The notes: generated by a model not told the origin, from the letters alone. A stretch of DNA of 64,000 nucleotides from Methanocella arvoryzae MRE50 (GCF_000063445.1 NC_009464.1:434001-498000); one strand, 5' to 3'; shown: positions 26,346 to 34,262, numbered from the stretch's first letter. Made by a program: numbers and translations.

Positions 26346-27074
26346 TCAGTGGCTCTGCAAGGGGAAGCCCCACTTCTGCTGAACTCTTGCGCGCTCTTTC
26401 TCGAACTCCTGCGGGTCGTCCTCAAGCCTCTTTATCTTTCTGTACCCCGCGGCCACGGCGGCTCTTGCCGGCACAGAAGTCAAAGGCCAGTATCGGTCGT
26501 CGTCGATCCGGGTGAACTCCTCGGAGAAAATCTCACAGATCACATCCAGCGTGCCATAAGTGCAGCTGATCATCGAAAACTTGTTAGCGACCGCATCTCC
26601 GAAAGCCATTGCGAACAGCCTGCTCTTAAACCCGAGCCTGCCGGCAGCCAGCTCACACAGCTTGGTCATCGTGTCGTGAATGCTTTTCCGAATGTCTTCC
26701 TTGTCCCAGTCTACAGGTTTGGTATGGTATAGTCTCCTGTGGGTGAGCACTTCCGCTGCAGAGATAGGCACCGGCCCCTCGGCAGCCTCGTGAACCTCCC
26801 ACACGATAACGACGTCGTCCCACGGCATTTCGCCGACGTCGGCGATTTCTGAAAACAGCAGGCGCAAATCCCGCCATAACTCATTAACCGTCTCTTTTAC
26901 CGCCGGCTCCACTTCCGGCCTGACCAGGAGAACCAGACGGCCGTCATCCACGGCAGACTCCAGCACCGCAGAAAAGCCCTCAAGCTTTTCATATTCGACA
27001 GGCAGGGAGATGCCTACAGAGTCAGAGTCTCCAAGCCTGGTAATGCGTACTTTCGTCATGTCGAAGATTTTCAT
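26346..27074 (-). CDS. Unrecognised conserved-looking soluble protein
   Basis: 242 residues. The first 45 residues (KVRITRLGDSDSVGISLPVEYEKL) look like a small beta domain of AbrB/SpoVT or PhoU-regulator N-terminal type. The middle is acidic and helical (PAVKETVNELWRDLRLLFSE). The C-terminal half (about 125-215) is helical with single Cys residues (MTKLCELA, MISCTYGTLDVICEIF). No catalytic motif is obvious. It faces the preceding phosphatase gene tail to tail with 16 nt between stops, and its upstream side is the repeat-rich gene-free region. Coding is convincing, and the function is unknown. Confidence 0.7.
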   Translation of the reverse strand: MKIFDMTKVRITRLGDSDSVGISLPVEYEKLEGFSAVLESAVDDGRLVLLVRPEVEPAVKETVNELWRDLRLLFSEIADVGEMPWDDVVIVWEVHEAAEGPVPISAAEVLTHRRLYHTKPVDWDKEDIRKSIHDTMTKLCELAAGRLGFKSRLFAMAFGDAVANKFSMISCTYGTLDVICEIFSEEFTRIDDDRYWPLTSVPARAAVAAGYRKIKRLEDDPQEFEKERARVQQKWGFPLQSH

Positions 27075-27164
27075 GCTGACAGAAAGTAGACCGCTGTCGA
27101 TTTAACGGGTATGCGCGTTGAGAGCGGGCAGGTATAGTTAATCTTGAACTTTTAGGACTCTCAG

Positions 27165-27294
27165 GTACCGTTTACACTAAGTACGCAATGTACGCGAGAT
27201 ACACGAAGTTATATTATAAGATCATATTACAGCATGCCGTTATTATCGAACTTTGAGTACCTCGTGTACTTCGGGTACTTCGTGTAAACGGTAC
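27165..27294. repeat. Large imperfect inverted repeat A (GTAC/CGA units)
   Basis: Arms 27165-27209 and 27250-27294 are reverse complements at 37 of 45 positions, with a perfect 13-bp outer stem (GTACCGTTTACAC) and a 40-nt loop. Inside each arm short units such as AAGTAC and CGAG recur every 8-10 nt. It is the first of three such structures in the 27075-27983 gap, which holds no convincing gene. Confidence 0.75.
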
Positions 27295-27452
27295 GGGTAC
27301 TCGTACAAAACGTTCAGTAATGACCCGTGGATGAAAAGGGTATTTTCAAGTAGGGGTACGAAAAATTGAAAGTTGACCCTGAATAGTCGAAAATATCGCC
27401 AAACACTCGCCTCATGAAAACTGGTTTTTCAAGTTAAGCCGGTGAAAAACTC

Positions 27453-27718
27453 CTGGAGGTCGGGGAGTTCCCGGGAGGCGGGGGAGGATTTTCAGGCTGG
27501 GAGGTTGGGGAGGGTGGAGAGGTCTGAGAGGAGGATTGGGAGTGTGGAAAGGTTTGGGAGGATTTTTTAAGTTAATTCTCTCTGACCTCCGGGTACTCAC
27601 ATGACCTCCTCTCTGATCTCCATGACCTCCATGACCTCCCAGCTTGAAAGTTCTCTCTGAACTCCGTGAACCTCTCCGACCTCCTCCCCGACCTCTCAAT
27701 ACCTTCCGGACCCAGATT
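27453..27718. repeat. Large imperfect inverted repeat B (purine tract / pyrimidine tract)
   Basis: The plus strand is strongly purine-rich to about 27564 (units like GGGAGGT) and strongly pyrimidine-rich from about 27576 (units like ATGACCTCC, directly repeated every 9 nt). The pyrimidine half is an imperfect reverse complement of the purine half. For example, AGGCTGGGAGGT at about 27494-27505 matches ACCTCCCAGCTT at 27633-27644. The junction AAGTTAATT lies near 27570. Minus-strand frames here give only Pro/Arg-rich nonsense. Confidence 0.7.
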
Positions 27719-27724
27719 TTTTAT

Positions 27725-27817
27725 GGAACGCCAAGGAGCCAGGAGCGCCAAGGTTTTTGGCGATATCTTCTGATCCTGATCACAAAATCCTTGGCGAACC
27801 TGGCCTCTTGGCGAGCC
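27725..27817. repeat. Large imperfect inverted repeat C (CGCCAAGG units)
   Basis: The left arm (27725-27757) contains CGCCAAGG-AGCCAGG-AGCGCCAAGG. The right arm (about 27783-27817) contains CCTTGGCGAACCTGGCCTCTTGGCG, its imperfect reverse complement (about 27 of 34 match), with a loop of about 25 nt. It directly follows repeat B. Confidence 0.7.
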
Positions 27818-27983
27818 TGGCGGCCTTATAACCATAGCCGATAAAACACATTTTTCATAAGACTATACAATCAGAAACACGCAGTGAAGCGCTCTCAGAG
27901 CCTGATTCCCGAAGCCCAATAAAGTTATCATATATCAGGGGCAGTAATGATTACTTTCAGAGAACGAGGAGAAAGAGGAGACC

Positions 27984-28691
27984 ATGAAGAAGCTTCGTAT
28001 CGCCTGGGGTATCACTGGTGCAGGGCACTACTTGCGAGAATCTTATGCTGTGATGGGAGAGCTAAAGAAAGAAGGCCACTCCATAACCACATTTGTATCC
28101 CGGGCAGGAGAAGAGGTCTCCAGAATGTATGGCCTGTTTGACGATCTCAAAGAAATTTCTGACGGCACCTACCTGAACGAGATATTTCTCGATTCAGCCC
28201 AGGGTGCCAGCTTCCCGAAGATCGGCAGGTTCAACCTGAAACGCTACGACTTATTCGTACTGACTCCTGCGACGTCCAACACTGTGGCAAAAATAGTCTT
28301 CGGCATCGCCGATACGCTGGTGACGAACTGCGCGGCGCAGGCGATGAAAAGCGACGTTCCGTGCCTGATCGTGCCTGTAGACCAGGAAAGCGACGTCGTC
28401 TCTGAGTTACCATATACACTGGACAGGTCCAGATGCGAAAGTTGTGCGGAATGCCCGCCGAAAGCCGCATGCCCGGGCGAGGCCATCCAGGATCACATCG
28501 ACTTACTTAAGTGCCAGGGCTGCGGCACGTGCGTAGATCTTTGCCTGCATGGGGCCATCTCCGGAGGCGATCCAGTACCACTGACCATCCGCCAGGTCGA
28601 TGCTAGAAATACGAGGATGCTGGCGGAGATGGAGCACGTCCAGGTCATCAGCAGGCCAAAGCGGCTGCTCGAGACCGTCCGAAAAATGTAG
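27984..28691 (+). CDS. Archaeoflavoprotein with two [4Fe-4S] clusters (MJ0208/AfpA-DmrX type)
   Basis: 235 residues. The N-terminal 145 residues are a flavodoxin-like flavoprotein fold (IAWGITGAGHYLRES, LTPATSNTVAKIVFGIADTL), as in the phosphopantothenoylcysteine-decarboxylase-like group. The C-terminal part has C151, C154, C157, C163 and C177, C180, C183, C187: two cluster sites, the second with the CxxCxxCxxxC ferredoxin pattern. The archaeoflavoprotein family includes AfpA and the Methanosarcina dihydromethanopterin reductase DmrX, which transfers electrons from ferredoxin to FMN to reduce dihydromethanopterin. That role suits a methanogen but cannot be told apart from AfpA by motif. The ATG is preceded by a purine-rich AGAGGAGACC. 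Confidence 0.85.
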   Translation: MKKLRIAWGITGAGHYLRESYAVMGELKKEGHSITTFVSRAGEEVSRMYGLFDDLKEISDGTYLNEIFLDSAQGASFPKIGRFNLKRYDLFVLTPATSNTVAKIVFGIADTLVTNCAAQAMKSDVPCLIVPVDQESDVVSELPYTLDRSRCESCAECPPKAACPGEAIQDHIDLLKCQGCGTCVDLCLHGAISGGDPVPLTIRQVDARNTRMLAEMEHVQVISRPKRLLETVRKM

Positions 28692-28744
28692 CGCAATCGG
28701 AAACAACAATTATGCACCTGCATATTCTATAAAATGAATAATAG

Positions 28745-28765
28745 TGGAGATCGACGTAATCTCCA
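28745..28765 (+). promoter_or_regulatory. Inverted repeat in the promoter/leader of the PAP2 gene
   Basis: TGGAGAT and ATCTCCA form a 7-bp inverted repeat around CGACGTA, 20 nt before the ATG. A TATAAAA box lies at 28728-28734, so the repeat sits around the transcription start. The right arm ATCTCC can also pair with the ribosome-binding GGAGAT at 28775-28780. Confidence 0.45.
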
Positions 28766-28784
28766 TTCGGAGCAGGAGATCTAA

Positions 28785-29528
28785 ATGCCGGACGTAAACC
28801 AGGTAGACCAGTATTTACTGGAGCTGATAAACAGGCATGCGATCCCCGGTTTCGACGGCTTTTTCAGAGTGTCCACACACTTCGGCAGCGTAGCTTTCTG
28901 GCTGGCCGCCTTCGCAGCGTACTCCCTCATCGGTAAAAAGAAGCTCATAGCTGCTATCTTCATCCTGGCCCTGCTCTTCGGGACGGTGATCAACGAGGAC
29001 ATAAAAAATATCGTCCAGCGGGAACGACCCGAAGGAGCTATAGTAGGAGCATCACTTACGCCAGTGAACTACTCCTTCCCGAGCCAGCACGCACAAACTG
29101 CGTTCATGCTGGCAGCGCTGGCCACTGCGCTTTTAGGCATAAAATATGGCCTGTACGCGTATCTCTTCGCAGGATATGTTGCCTTAAGCCGGATGTATCT
29201 CGGAGTCCATTATCTGACAGACGTTGCGGCCGGTGCAGTGATCGGGATCGTGATTGCAGAACTGGTCATGCTCGCCCTGTATTTTAACGGAGTGACGAAA
29301 AAAACTGGGCTTACAGGGCGGTTTATTCAGCTTGGTGGCATCACGCCTCCTGTAGAGATCGCAACCAGAGGACAGATGATTGTTGGGCTTATTATTTTCC
29401 TGACCGGGACGGGTATAGCTACTCTGGCAATGTTAACGAGCCAGTATATCGTATCGCTGGTATTCATCGCTCTGACGTATATCGCAATACTCAAGCTACC
29501 GCTGGCTTATGCGTTCTTTAAAGCCTGA
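28785..29528 (+). CDS. PAP2-family membrane phosphatase
   Basis: 247 residues with about six to seven membrane segments. The three PAP2 motifs are intact: K74-x6-RP (KNIVQRERP), PSQH at 99-102 (usual PSGH) and SR-x5-H-x3-D (SRMYLGVHYLTD, 135-146). The enzyme would dephosphorylate lipid phosphates or polyprenyl diphosphates on the outer side of the membrane, for example dolichyl or archaeal lipid carriers. An extra C-terminal hydrophobic pair (205-245) follows the catalytic core. Its start has GGAGAT five bases upstream. It converges with the gene at 29548. Confidence 0.9.
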   Translation: MPDVNQVDQYLLELINRHAIPGFDGFFRVSTHFGSVAFWLAAFAAYSLIGKKKLIAAIFILALLFGTVINEDIKNIVQRERPEGAIVGASLTPVNYSFPSQHAQTAFMLAALATALLGIKYGLYAYLFAGYVALSRMYLGVHYLTDVAAGAVIGIVIAELVMLALYFNGVTKKTGLTGRFIQLGGITPPVEIATRGQMIVGLIIFLTGTGIATLAMLTSQYIVSLVFIALTYIAILKLPLAYAFFKA

Positions 29529-29547
29529 GGCAGCACGGCAGGGGCGT

Positions 29548-30465
29548 TCATACAGGCAGCCGGGCAGCAAGCTTATCCAGCTCTTCGACGATGCGTTCGG
29601 GCGTATAAGCTGTCAGATCATCTAGTATGTCAGAACTCAGCATATCACCGGTCAAGGGCACTGAAACGCCTCGCAAAGTCGTGCCGTCGGCCATGTCGAG
29701 GCACCCGAGGGGCACCGGGCAGAGCTTTCCTGGTAACGTGGGCTCTGAGTTGATCAATACCGCTCCTTTGCGGCGTCCGGTGCCTCCCACGATCTTACTA
29801 CCAGTGCTCGCTGTGGCCAGATCGGTCCAGAGGTCAGCCATGGTACGACCCTTGCCAGTACATTCGAGATGACTGCGGTAAAAGGTGGCGGGTTGCACCT
29901 CGCGGGTAAACAGCATCACCTGAAAAGAGCTTCCGGTCCAGTAGACGAACGGTTCTCTCCTGAACAGCTCTTGATAGCCTGTGTCGGAGACGGCAGCCCG
30001 GATGAATTCCTGCGCTGCCTCAAGCGCCTCTGCCAACGTCGAGCCGAAGCTGCGCTCGATCTGGAAGACAACACGATCGATCTCTCTGGCCGGGCCGATC
30101 CGGTTGAGAGAATAATAGAAGCCGATGTACCTGCGCTGGGGGAAGTATTGCCATACCAGCTGCTGCTCAGGTGATAGCCGGCCTCTTACCTCATCCAGAT
30201 TGGAATACTGTTCCCTGGCCCGGATGATCTGCGGAGTGACGGCTTCCGACATCTGCCGGATATAGAGCGGCGGCGCCGTCTGCCCTGTGACGACCACTGA
30301 TCTGATACGCCCGTGGGGTGTCCAGATCCGGGAAGCGAGCTCTCGCCCGTGCAGAAAGCCTGTCAGCTTCTCAGCAATTCTCCCGTAATAAGGTAGCACG
30401 TCCAGCTCGCCGTAAGGCCTGATAACGTCGCCCGATAAGCCGATCAGCCCCGCCTGTTCAGTCAT
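29548..30465 (-). CDS. Unrecognised protein, possibly a degenerate primase-polymerase (AEP/LigD-Pol-like)
   Basis: 305 residues, soluble. Parts of the layout recall the polymerase domain of LigD and small primases: a central strand VVFQIER (132-138) where active enzymes have FDLDP, then a helix (GSTLAEALEAAQEFIRAA), then WTGSSFQVMLFTRE (176-188) where they have TSGxxGxHV. A C-terminal GRRKGAVLINSEPTLPGKLCPVPL could equal the nucleotide-binding end. If so, the catalytic acidic pair is lost and the protein would be inactive or altered. The similarity is by eye and weak, so the gene may be something else. The coding sequence itself is convincing. A strong hairpin terminator for the neighbouring gene lies upstream. 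Confidence 0.4.
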   Translation of the reverse strand: MTEQAGLIGLSGDVIRPYGELDVLPYYGRIAEKLTGFLHGRELASRIWTPHGRIRSVVVTGQTAPPLYIRQMSEAVTPQIIRAREQYSNLDEVRGRLSPEQQLVWQYFPQRRYIGFYYSLNRIGPAREIDRVVFQIERSFGSTLAEALEAAQEFIRAAVSDTGYQELFRREPFVYWTGSSFQVMLFTREVQPATFYRSHLECTGKGRTMADLWTDLATASTGSKIVGGTGRRKGAVLINSEPTLPGKLCPVPLGCLDMADGTTLRGVSVPLTGDMLSSDILDDLTAYTPERIVEELDKLAARLPV

Positions 30466-30514
30466 ATATTACGATCAGGGCTTCAGTTTCAAAAAGGCTC
30501 TCCAAAAAGAAAAT

Positions 30515-30539
30515 GCATAGCATTAAAATTATGCTATGC
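30515..30539 (-). terminator. Terminator hairpin of the 1126-aa poly-Ala protein gene
   Basis: GCATAGCAT and ATGCTATGC pair perfectly (9 bp) around TAAAATT. On the minus strand the stem is followed by TTTTCTTTTTGG. It begins about 20 nt after the stop codon at 30559. Confidence 0.7.
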
Positions 30540-30558
30540 CCTCCACTGTAAGCTATTT

Positions 30559-33500
30559 TTAACGTCTTCTCAGGCTGCCCGGAGACCCGCCCGATATGGA
30601 TGGGGCTCCGCCGCTCACTCTTGACGGAGAGCTTATTCTACTCGCCGGCTGGGTAAATTTGGCTCCTCCTCCGCCGGACGGAGCACTAATCCTCTGAGCA
30701 GGCTGAGTAAACTGGGCTCCACCACTCGGCCCGGATGGAGTAGTAATCCTCTGAGCAGGCTGCGCAAACTGAGCCCCGCCACCTCTCGTAGATGGTGTGC
30801 TAATACGCTGGGGTTGCGCAAACTGGGCACCGCCACTTGGCCCGGTGGGTGTACTGATCCTCTGAGCAGGCTGAGTAAACTGAGCCCCGCCACCCATGCT
30901 CGAAGGTGTGCTTACCCTCTGAGGCTGGGCGATCTGAGGAGCGCCACCAGTTCCTGATGGCGTACTAATCCTCTGAGCAGGCTGCGCAAACTGAGCCCCT
31001 CCACCACTCGGGGCACTAATGCGCCCGCCGGAAGGTTGTGTGAATTGAGCTCCGCCACCGCCGGAAGGCCCAGTGATCCTCTGAGCAGGCTGCTGGGCAA
31101 ACTGAGCCCCGCCACTTGGCCCGGTGGGTGTACTGATCCTCTGAGCAGGCTGAGTAAACTGAGCCCCGCCACCCATGCTCGAAGGTGTGCTTACCCTCTG
31201 AGGCTGGGCGATCTGAGGAGCGCCACCAGTTCCTGATGGCGTACTAATCCTCTGAGCAGGCTGCGCAAACTGAGCCCCTCCACCACTCGGGGCACTAATG
31301 CGCCCGCCGGAAGGTTGTGTGAATTGAGCTCCGCCACCGCCGGAAGGCCCAGTGATCCTCTGAGCAGGCTGCTGGGCAAACTGAGCCCCGCCAGCACCCG
31401 CCGGTGTAGTCCCCCTGCCAGTAACTGGCTGAGCGATCTGTTGAGCGCCACCAGCACCGGACGGAGTACTAATCCTCTGAGCAGGCTGCTGGGCAAACTG
31501 CTGACCCGCACCAGAAGGCGTCGTTACTCTACCAGCACCCGGTTCAGCGATCTGAGCTCCTCCGGGCCCGGTCGGAGCAGTTACTCTGCCTGCAGGTCCG
31601 GTAATCTGCTGACCAGCCGGCCCGCCCGGAGTAGTAATCCTACCGGTGCCCGGTTCTGTAACAGGGGCACCTCCGACGCCGGAAGGCGTTGTAATCCTGC
31701 CGGCAGGTCCGGTAATCTGCTGACCTCCAGGCCCGCCCGGAGTGGTCACTCTGCCTTCAGGTCCGGTAACCTGTGCACCGCCAGGACCACCAGGCGTAGT
31801 TACTCTTCCGGCAGGTCCAGTAATCTGCTGACCTCCAGGCCCGCCTGGAGTTGTAATCCGGCCAGTGCCAGGCTCACTGATCTGTGCACCCGGCCCGCCC
31901 GGCCCTGTCGGAGTGGTTACTCTGCCGCCGGGTCCGGCAATCTGCCCGCCCGGACCCACGCCGGTCTTGATGGTTTCAGGCAGCCTGCTGGCGAACTGCT
32001 GCGGAGCAATGCCCTGCTGCTTTGCCTGCTGGGCTGCCCGTAGTACTTTTTGTACTCCCGGGCTGCTTCCGAAGTCTTTCGACTGGGACAGGGTCTGGGC
32101 TGCCCGTAGCGGATCACCACCGCTGGCAGCAGCCGCAGCAGCCGCAGCAGCAGCCGCAGCGGCACCAGGATCGTTTCCTGCAGCAGATGCGGCAGCAGCC
32201 GCAGCTGAAGCAGCGGATGAGACGCCGGGGCCTCCGCCGGCGGCAGACGCGGCAGCACTGGCCGCAGCCGCGGCATTACCGCCACTGGCCGCAGCAGCAG
32301 CAGCCGCAGCCGCAGCAGCCGCACCACCTGCGCCAGCACCACCGGCAGCAGCCGCACTAGCCGCAGCAGCAGCCGCAGCCGCACCACCAGCACCACCTAC
32401 AGCAGAGCTCGCCGCTGCAGCAGCTGCCGCAGCATCACCACCACCCGCGGCAGCCGCAGCGGCAGCCGCAGCAGCCGCTACACCGCCCGGTGCTACGCCG
32501 GCGGATGCGGCCGCACTGGCCGCACTGGCCACACTGGATGCTCCACCGATGCCGCCTAATGCAGACGCTGCTGCACTGGCCGCAGCAGCCGCATTACCGC
32601 CACCGGCAGCAGCCGCAGTTGCTGCAGCAGCAGCCGCAGCCGCGCCCGGGCCGCCCGCAGCAGCCGCACTAGCTGCAGCAGCAGCCGCAGACGCACCACC
32701 GGCACCGCCTAAGGCAGAGGCCGTTGCGCTGGCCGCAGCAGCCGCATTACCGCCACCGGCAGCAGCGGCCGATGCTGCTGCTACAGCTGCCGCTGCTCCT
32801 GGCCCTGCGCCGTTGGACGCCGCAGCAGCCGCAGCAGCCGCAGCCGCAGACGCCCCACTTGCACCTCCTGATGCAGCAGCCGCAGCAGCCGCAGCAGAAG
32901 CAACATTACCGCCAGTGGCCGCAGCAGCAGCCGCAGCAGCCGCAGCAGCGACACCGCCAGGCCCGGCCCCGCTTGAAGCTGCAGCAGCAGCCGCAGCAGC
33001 AGCCGCGCCGCCACCACCGGCCACCGCAGATGCCACAGCAGAAGCTGCAGCCGCTGCGTTACCGCCGAAAGCTGCAGCAGATGCCGCAGCAGCAGCCACG
33101 GCAAACTGGTTCACGAAGATCGATGGCGTGAATATATTGGTCACAAACGCGCTCGGAAACGCGAAAGCAAACGGTACCGGCGCAAACACGATCGGTATAG
33201 GCACCACGTACGGTACGAAGATCGGCGGCGTAATCAGGATCGGGCTGGCAAAGACGATCGGACCCAGTACTGAGTACGGGGTGCTGAAGAACGTGCCGAA
33301 AACACTGAACATCTGCGGGAACGCCACCATGTAAATACGGTAAGACATCGCGTCGATGACGAGTTGCGTCGGCTGCTGCATCTGGAAAACCCGTGCGCTT
33401 CCGTCAGGCGTGATCATACGGATGGCGTTCACGTTGAAAATGGTCTGCAAGCCCTGGGTCCCGGCGTAATTCATGTTCAGCTCTAAGACCATGATGCTCG

Positions 33501-33939
33501 GATCGACCCTGAGCACGTTGTAGATCTGATTACTGTTGACGTAGCCTGCCGATCCGACCGCAGTGGGAAGATAAGACAAATCAATCTGCATCGTGTTCTG
33601 AGACGGGTCAGCAACGCCCATGATAGGCGTCTTCAGCGCGTAAGCCACAGCCTGGCCCGACGCAGGGCTCGAAATGGTAAAACCGACCACCTGGAAATAC
33701 AGCTGGCTGCCCTGTTGCCGGACAGGCTGGATAGCGAGACTTAAAACGTTTTCACCGGTAGAAAAGCCTTGCAGGCCTTCGAGGCCCTGGATAGTTAATC
33801 CACCGTACTGCCCTGCCCCGGCGTAAGTGCCGGAGTAGACGGGCTGACTATGAGCTATACCCGTAAACTGGGTAGCACATAAAACCGTGATAAGGACGCA
33901 TAATACAGAAGTTATACTTATGCATCTTCGTTTATTCAA
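30559..33939 (-). CDS. Secreted silk-like poly-Ala/Gly repeat protein (1126 aa)
   Basis: Order of parts: signal peptide 1-32 (LCVLITVLCATQFTGIAHS), then a beta-rich, Pro-rich and hydrophobic N-domain 33-280 (VVPIPIVFAPVPFAFAFPSAF). Next is an Ala/Gly block region about 281-610 with runs of 5-12 Ala broken by GG, GGN, GPG or GAGG. Then comes a linker about 610-665 (GDPLRAAQTLSQSKDFGSSPGVQKVL...), and a tail 665-1126 of imperfect repeats around QPAQRISTPSGxGGAQF. The chain ends GSLRRR. There is no Cys after the signal peptide, few charges in the Ala region, and low complexity throughout. The layout resembles spidroins. Start is TTG 33939 behind GGGGGTGGAG. It is paralogous to 34263-36512. A fibre-forming sheath or extracellular matrix role is inference. 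Confidence 0.85.
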   Translation of the reverse strand: MNKRRCISITSVLCVLITVLCATQFTGIAHSQPVYSGTYAGAGQYGGLTIQGLEGLQGFSTGENVLSLAIQPVRQQGSQLYFQVVGFTISSPASGQAVAYALKTPIMGVADPSQNTMQIDLSYLPTAVGSAGYVNSNQIYNVLRVDPSIMVLELNMNYAGTQGLQTIFNVNAIRMITPDGSARVFQMQQPTQLVIDAMSYRIYMVAFPQMFSVFGTFFSTPYSVLGPIVFASPILITPPIFVPYVVPIPIVFAPVPFAFAFPSAFVTNIFTPSIFVNQFAVAAAAASAAAFGGNAAAAASAVASAVAGGGGAAAAAAAAAASSGAGPGGVAAAAAAAAAAATGGNVASAAAAAAAASGGASGASAAAAAAAAAASNGAGPGAAAAVAAASAAAAGGGNAAAAASATASALGGAGGASAAAAAASAAAAGGPGAAAAAAAATAAAAGGGNAAAAASAAASALGGIGGASSVASAASAAASAGVAPGGVAAAAAAAAAAAGGGDAAAAAAAASSAVGGAGGAAAAAAAASAAAAGGAGAGGAAAAAAAAAAAASGGNAAAAASAAASAAGGGPGVSSAASAAAAAASAAGNDPGAAAAAAAAAAAAASGGDPLRAAQTLSQSKDFGSSPGVQKVLRAAQQAKQQGIAPQQFASRLPETIKTGVGPGGQIAGPGGRVTTPTGPGGPGAQISEPGTGRITTPGGPGGQQITGPAGRVTTPGGPGGAQVTGPEGRVTTPGGPGGQQITGPAGRITTPSGVGGAPVTEPGTGRITTPGGPAGQQITGPAGRVTAPTGPGGAQIAEPGAGRVTTPSGAGQQFAQQPAQRISTPSGAGGAQQIAQPVTGRGTTPAGAGGAQFAQQPAQRITGPSGGGGAQFTQPSGGRISAPSGGGAQFAQPAQRISTPSGTGGAPQIAQPQRVSTPSSMGGGAQFTQPAQRISTPTGPSGGAQFAQQPAQRITGPSGGGGAQFTQPSGGRISAPSGGGAQFAQPAQRISTPSGTGGAPQIAQPQRVSTPSSMGGGAQFTQPAQRISTPTGPSGGAQFAQPQRISTPSTRGGGAQFAQPAQRITTPSGPSGGAQFTQPAQRISAPSGGGGAKFTQPASRISSPSRVSGGAPSISGGSPGSLRRR
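30831..31388 (-). repeat. Perfect 279-bp tandem duplication inside the silk-like gene
   Basis: 30831-31109 and 31110-31388 read identical base for base as far as I can follow by eye, and identity continues about 5 nt further. Each copy codes for 93 residues of the QPAQRIS-type tail. The surrounding repeats are diverged, so this copy is recent. Confidence 0.85.
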
Positions 33940-33983
33940 GACTCCACCCCCATGTTGACACTGAACTGAAAAACGAATTGTAA

Positions 33984-33998
33984 CGATAATACGTTTAA
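33984..33998 (-). promoter_or_regulatory. Shared promoter element, silk-like gene 1
   Basis: On the minus strand TTAAACGTATTATCG, 45 nt before the TTG start. The paralogous gene has TTAAAAATATTATCG at 36565-36579 (13 of 15 identical). It probably contains the TATA box. Confidence 0.5.
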
Positions 33999-34207
33999 GG
34001 AGTTCTATAGCGAATTTTGATGAAATTTATCCAATTATATGGTATTATTGAGTAATGTGGCGATATATAGCCCTGTTTTCGATTATAACAGTAAATTAAC
34101 GGCCGTATGCTAAATGCGGTCATATTAATAATGATTAGTATTGATCTATATGCGATGAATATAGAGTCGATAACCAGATGCACAAGACTATTCCTTATGA
34201 CACATGT

Positions 34208-34241
34208 AAAAAAGAAAGGCTGGCGGAAGAAGTCCCGCCAG
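34208..34241 (-). terminator. Terminator hairpin of the 749-aa poly-Ala protein gene
   Basis: CTGGCGG (34220-34226) and CCGCCAG (34235-34241) pair perfectly. On the minus strand the stem is followed by CCTTTCTTTTTT. It lies 22 nt after the stop at 34263. Confidence 0.75.
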
Positions 34242-34262
34242 TGGATTTTTCATCGTACAACA

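Larger units (their letters stand above)
33940..34262. other. Intergenic region between the two silk-like genes
   Basis: 323 nt without a convincing gene. It is AT-rich. It holds the promoter and leader of the gene at 30559-33939 at one end and the terminator of the gene at 34263-36512 at the other. The forward frame 34107-34310 runs through that terminator and has no protein-like features. Confidence 0.6.

Noticed and set aside
27412-27835. Minus-strand frames of 95 and 87 aa in the gene-free gap
   Set aside because: Their Pro/Arg-rich composition comes from the GGAGGT/ACCTCC repeat units, and no start signals are present. They lie inside inverted repeat B.
27075-27983. CRISPR array
   Set aside because: The repeated units are 8-10 nt, imperfect and arranged as inverted repeats. 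There are no regular 28-37 nt repeats with unique spacers and no cas genes.
31865-33334. 489-aa forward frame antisense to the first silk-like gene
   Set aside because: It is Ala/Pro repeat produced by the complement of the poly-Ala codons. It has no signal peptide, start context or terminator, whereas the minus strand has all three.
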